In this document: piece by piece, positions 12,833 to 14,861 of the stretch
Position numbering within the stretch: the first letter of the stretch is position 1
How the letters are laid out: every line of letters starts with the position of its first letter
Origin: Thermoanaerobacteraceae bacterium
GTDB taxonomy: Bacteria > Bacillota > Desulfotomaculia > Desulfotomaculales > Ammonificaceae
DNA: 14,861 nucleotides
NCBI GenBank assembly: GCA_030016455.1
Contig: JASEJH010000014.1
Location: forward strand, 1-14,861
Direction: 5' to 3'
The notes under the pieces: model-generated
Seen by the model: the letters and a program-made list of their open reading frames with translations, nothing else
Told to the model about the DNA's origin: nothing
Databases searched by the model: none
Made by a program: the position numbers and the translations under genes

Positions 12833-14497
12833 CTACACCTCCATGATAATCGGCAGGATCATCGGCCGGCGCCGCGTCCGGTCGTAAAGGAACCGGCCCA
12901 GCACGTCCCGCACCTGCGACTTGATACTGGCCCACTCGGTTGTTCCCCGCCCGGCGCACTTTTCCAGCGCGCTGTGCACTTTTTCCTTGGCCTCTTCGAG
13001 CAGCTGCTCCGCCCCGCGGACGTAAACAAAACCGCGGGAGACGATGTCCGGCCCGGCCACCACCTGTCCCGACTCTTGGTTTATCGCCAGCACTACAATC
13101 AGTATTCCGTCCTGGGCGAGCTGTTTCCGGTCACGGAGCACGATGTTGCCCACGTCGCCGACCCCCAGGCCGTCCACCAGCACCCGGCCGGCGGTAACCC
13201 GGCCGGCGAAGCGGCCGCTCTTCCGGGTAAACTCCACAATCTGCCCGTTTTCCGCTACGAAAACGTTTTCAGGACTGACGCCCAGTTCCCGGGCCAGTTC
13301 CGCGTGGCGCATCAACATCCGGTATTCCCCGTGAACCGGGATGAAAAACTTGGGCCGGGTCAGGTTGAGCATCAGTTTCAGTTCCTCCTGGCTCGGGTGC
13401 CCGGAAACGTGCAGCCCGCCGACGGTTTCGTATAACACCTCCGCGCCGCGCTTGAAAAGCTGGTCGATCACCCGCGCCACTAACTTCTCGTTCCCCGGGA
13501 TGGGGACCGCCGAAATGATGATCGTGTCGCCGGGAACGATATCTACTAACTTGTGGTCGGCCATCGCCATCCTGGTGAGCGCCGACATCGGCTCACCCTG
13601 GCTCCCCGTCGTAAGGATGACCACTTCGTGCCGCGGCAGCTGGTTGGCCTCTTCAAGCTCCACCAGGGTGCCCGGCGGGATGTGGAGGTACCCCAGCCTA
13701 TGGGCAACGTCCACCACGTTCACCATACTGCGGCCCGCGACCGCCACCTTCCGGCCGTAGCGCTGGGCGACCAGCACCGCCTGTTGAATCCGGTGGATGT
13801 TCGAGGCGAAGGTGGCGATCAGGACCCGGCCGCGCGCACGCCGGAAAGTCTCGTCGAAGCCCTCGCCGACCACCCGCTCCGACATCGTGTAACCCGGCCG
13901 CTCAACATTCGTACTGTCCGAAAGGAGGACGAGCACTCCCGCCTCCCCTAACTGCGCCAGACGGTGGAAATCGATCATTTCCCCGTCAACCGGGGTGTGG
14001 TCAACCTTGAAGTCCCCCGTATGCAAAACCACCCCAATCGGGGTGTGCAGCGCCACCGCCACCGCGTCCGGGATGCTGTGCGAAACCCGGATGAATTCAA
14101 TTTTAAAGTGGCCCACTTCGACCACGTCCCGCGGGCGCACCACCCGCAGGTCAACATCATGATCGGGTAGGTGCTCGGCGAGTTTTCCTTCCAGCAGGCC
14201 GAGCGTCAGCCGTGTCCCGTAGACCGGAACGTTCTGGAAGTGGGGAAGCACGTAAGGGAGAGCGCCGATATGGTCCTCATGGCCGTGGGTCAAAACGATC
14301 GCCCGGATCAGGTTCTTGTGTTCGACCAGGTAACTGACATCCGGAATCACCACGTCGATACCGAGCATTTCTTCCTCGGGAAACATCAGCCCGCAGTCGA
14401 TCACCACGATTCCGTCTCCGTAACGCACCGCGAGCGAGTTCTTCCCGATTTCACCCAGTCCGCCCAAAGGAATGATCTGGATCTTACCTTCACGCAA
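12833..14497 (-). CDS. rnj: Ribonuclease J
   Basis: A 554-residue metallo-beta-lactamase/beta-CASP ribonuclease with 5'-3' exo- and endonuclease activity for mRNA decay and rRNA maturation. The metal site is THGHEDH (H71, H73, D75, H76), with H140 and D162 in HTGDF and H389 in IPVHGE. The beta-CASP domain (about 200-365) starts with LLSDSTNVERPG and holds ATFASNIHRIQQ; VSGHPSQEELK (364-374) carries H367. A C-terminal domain (about 450-554) ends in LPIIMEV. The length matches RNase J1/J2, and J1 versus J2 cannot be assigned here. The start is TTG with AAGGAGGGGGGTGA upstream. It follows the agmatinase-family gene by 38 bases and overlaps the ribosome binding site of a small membrane protein, forming an operon. 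Confidence 0.97.
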   Translation of the reverse strand: MREGKIQIIPLGGLGEIGKNSLAVRYGDGIVVIDCGLMFPEEEMLGIDVVIPDVSYLVEHKNLIRAIVLTHGHEDHIGALPYVLPHFQNVPVYGTRLTLGLLEGKLAEHLPDHDVDLRVVRPRDVVEVGHFKIEFIRVSHSIPDAVAVALHTPIGVVLHTGDFKVDHTPVDGEMIDFHRLAQLGEAGVLVLLSDSTNVERPGYTMSERVVGEGFDETFRRARGRVLIATFASNIHRIQQAVLVAQRYGRKVAVAGRSMVNVVDVAHRLGYLHIPPGTLVELEEANQLPRHEVVILTTGSQGEPMSALTRMAMADHKLVDIVPGDTIIISAVPIPGNEKLVARVIDQLFKRGAEVLYETVGGLHVSGHPSQEELKLMLNLTRPKFFIPVHGEYRMLMRHAELARELGVSPENVFVAENGQIVEFTRKSGRFAGRVTAGRVLVDGLGVGDVGNIVLRDRKQLAQDGILIVVLAINQESGQVVAGPDIVSRGFVYVRGAEQLLEEAKEKVHSALEKCAGRGTTEWASIKSQVRDVLGRFLYDRTRRRPMILPIIMEV

Positions 14498-14535
14498 AAA
14501 GTTTCACCCCCCTCCTTTTTGGACTCAAACCTTTA

Positions 14536-14861
14536 TCAATACCCTTCCCCGGTCAGAATGAGCACCATCTCCCGCAGCACTTTCGCCGCCAGGAGGGGGG
14601 CCAGCCCGCCGGGGTCGCACAACGGGTTGATTTCCACCACGTCGAATCCCACCACATCAAGCCCCCTGAGCGCGTAAACCGCCTTCAGGAGCTCGTCCGG
14701 GTCGATCCCGCCCGGTTCCGGTGTTCCAACCCCCGGAGCATAAGCAGGCTCCACCACATCCACGTCCAGCGTTATGTAAACTTTTTTCCCGGTAATTTCC
14801 GGATATACCGCGGCAAGCGGCCGGTGCACCTCGTAAAGGAAAAGACGGGTGTGGTCCCGGG
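14536..14861 (-). CDS. speB: Agmatinase/arginase-family ureohydrolase, C-terminal part
   Basis: The window's right edge cuts this gene; 107 residues of the C-terminus plus the stop are visible, read in frame right to the edge (about 11 residues beyond a GTG at 14829). YITLDVDVVEPAYAPG, then GTPEPGG, is the ureohydrolase signature, with DVD supplying the Mn2+ ligands and GGID a conserved loop. VVGFDVVEINPLCDPGG and the following helix complete the typical C-terminal fold. The usual S and D of the family signature (SLDVDVLDP) are T and E here, common in thermophile agmatinases. Agmatinase makes putrescine and urea from agmatine in polyamine synthesis, but arginase or another ureohydrolase is possible without the N-terminal half. 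It precedes RNase J by 38 bases and is probably in the same operon. Confidence 0.9.
   Translation of the reverse strand, partial: RDHTRLFLYEVHRPLAAVYPEITGKKVYITLDVDVVEPAYAPGVGTPEPGGIDPDELLKAVYALRGLDVVGFDVVEINPLCDPGGLAPLLAAKVLREMVLILTGEGY

Overview
The window looks like a chromosomal segment of a GC-rich, spore-forming, probably thermophilic Firmicute of the Clostridia (Peptococcaceae / Desulfotomaculum-Ammonifex type). This is inferred from strong purine-rich Shine-Dalgarno sites, many TTG and GTG starts, an S-layer-homology (SLH) protein, RNase J, a YmaF-like mini-protein, proteins rich in Glu/Lys/Arg, and an Hsp20. The genus cannot be fixed from sequence alone. No phage, CRISPR, rRNA, tRNA or insertion sequence was seen.

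Layout. 1-368: noncoding, with a clear minus-strand terminator (118-161). 369-4595 (minus): an ion-transport operon, a P2-type cation ATPase followed by two tandem RCK/TrkA-type NAD-binding regulators. 4596-5595: a mostly noncoding stretch holding a terminator, a 194-bp element bounded by imperfect inverted repeats, a 30-residue membrane peptide gene (minus) and, divergent from it, a 45-residue His-rich YmaF-like gene (plus). 5596-6986 (minus): a metallo-beta-lactamase-fold hydrolase and a PaaI-type hotdog thioesterase. 7005-7369: a divergent noncoding region with foldable leaders on both strands. 7370-7669 (plus): a double zinc-ribbon protein with promoter and terminator. 7783-11479 (minus): two envelope genes, a secreted phosphodiester-glycosidase (NAGPA-like) protein with three SLH repeats and a lytic transglycosylase. 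11627-12587 (plus): an orphan 89-residue protein and an Hsp20, each with a good sigma-A-like promoter, then a terminator. 12618-14861 (minus): an agmatinase/arginase-family gene (cut by the window edge), RNase J, and a 70-residue Arg-rich membrane protein whose ribosome binding site lies inside the end of RNase J.

Together these are mainly housekeeping and envelope/stress functions: ion homeostasis, RNA turnover, polyamine metabolism, S-layer-linked wall enzymes and heat-shock protection. No strong candidate for an entirely new system was found. The items most worth a second look are the ATPase with Na,K-ATPase-like M6 residues beside two RCK proteins, the inverted-repeat element at 4863-5056, the mini-genes (30, 45 and 70 residues), and the folded divergent leaders around 7021-7326.
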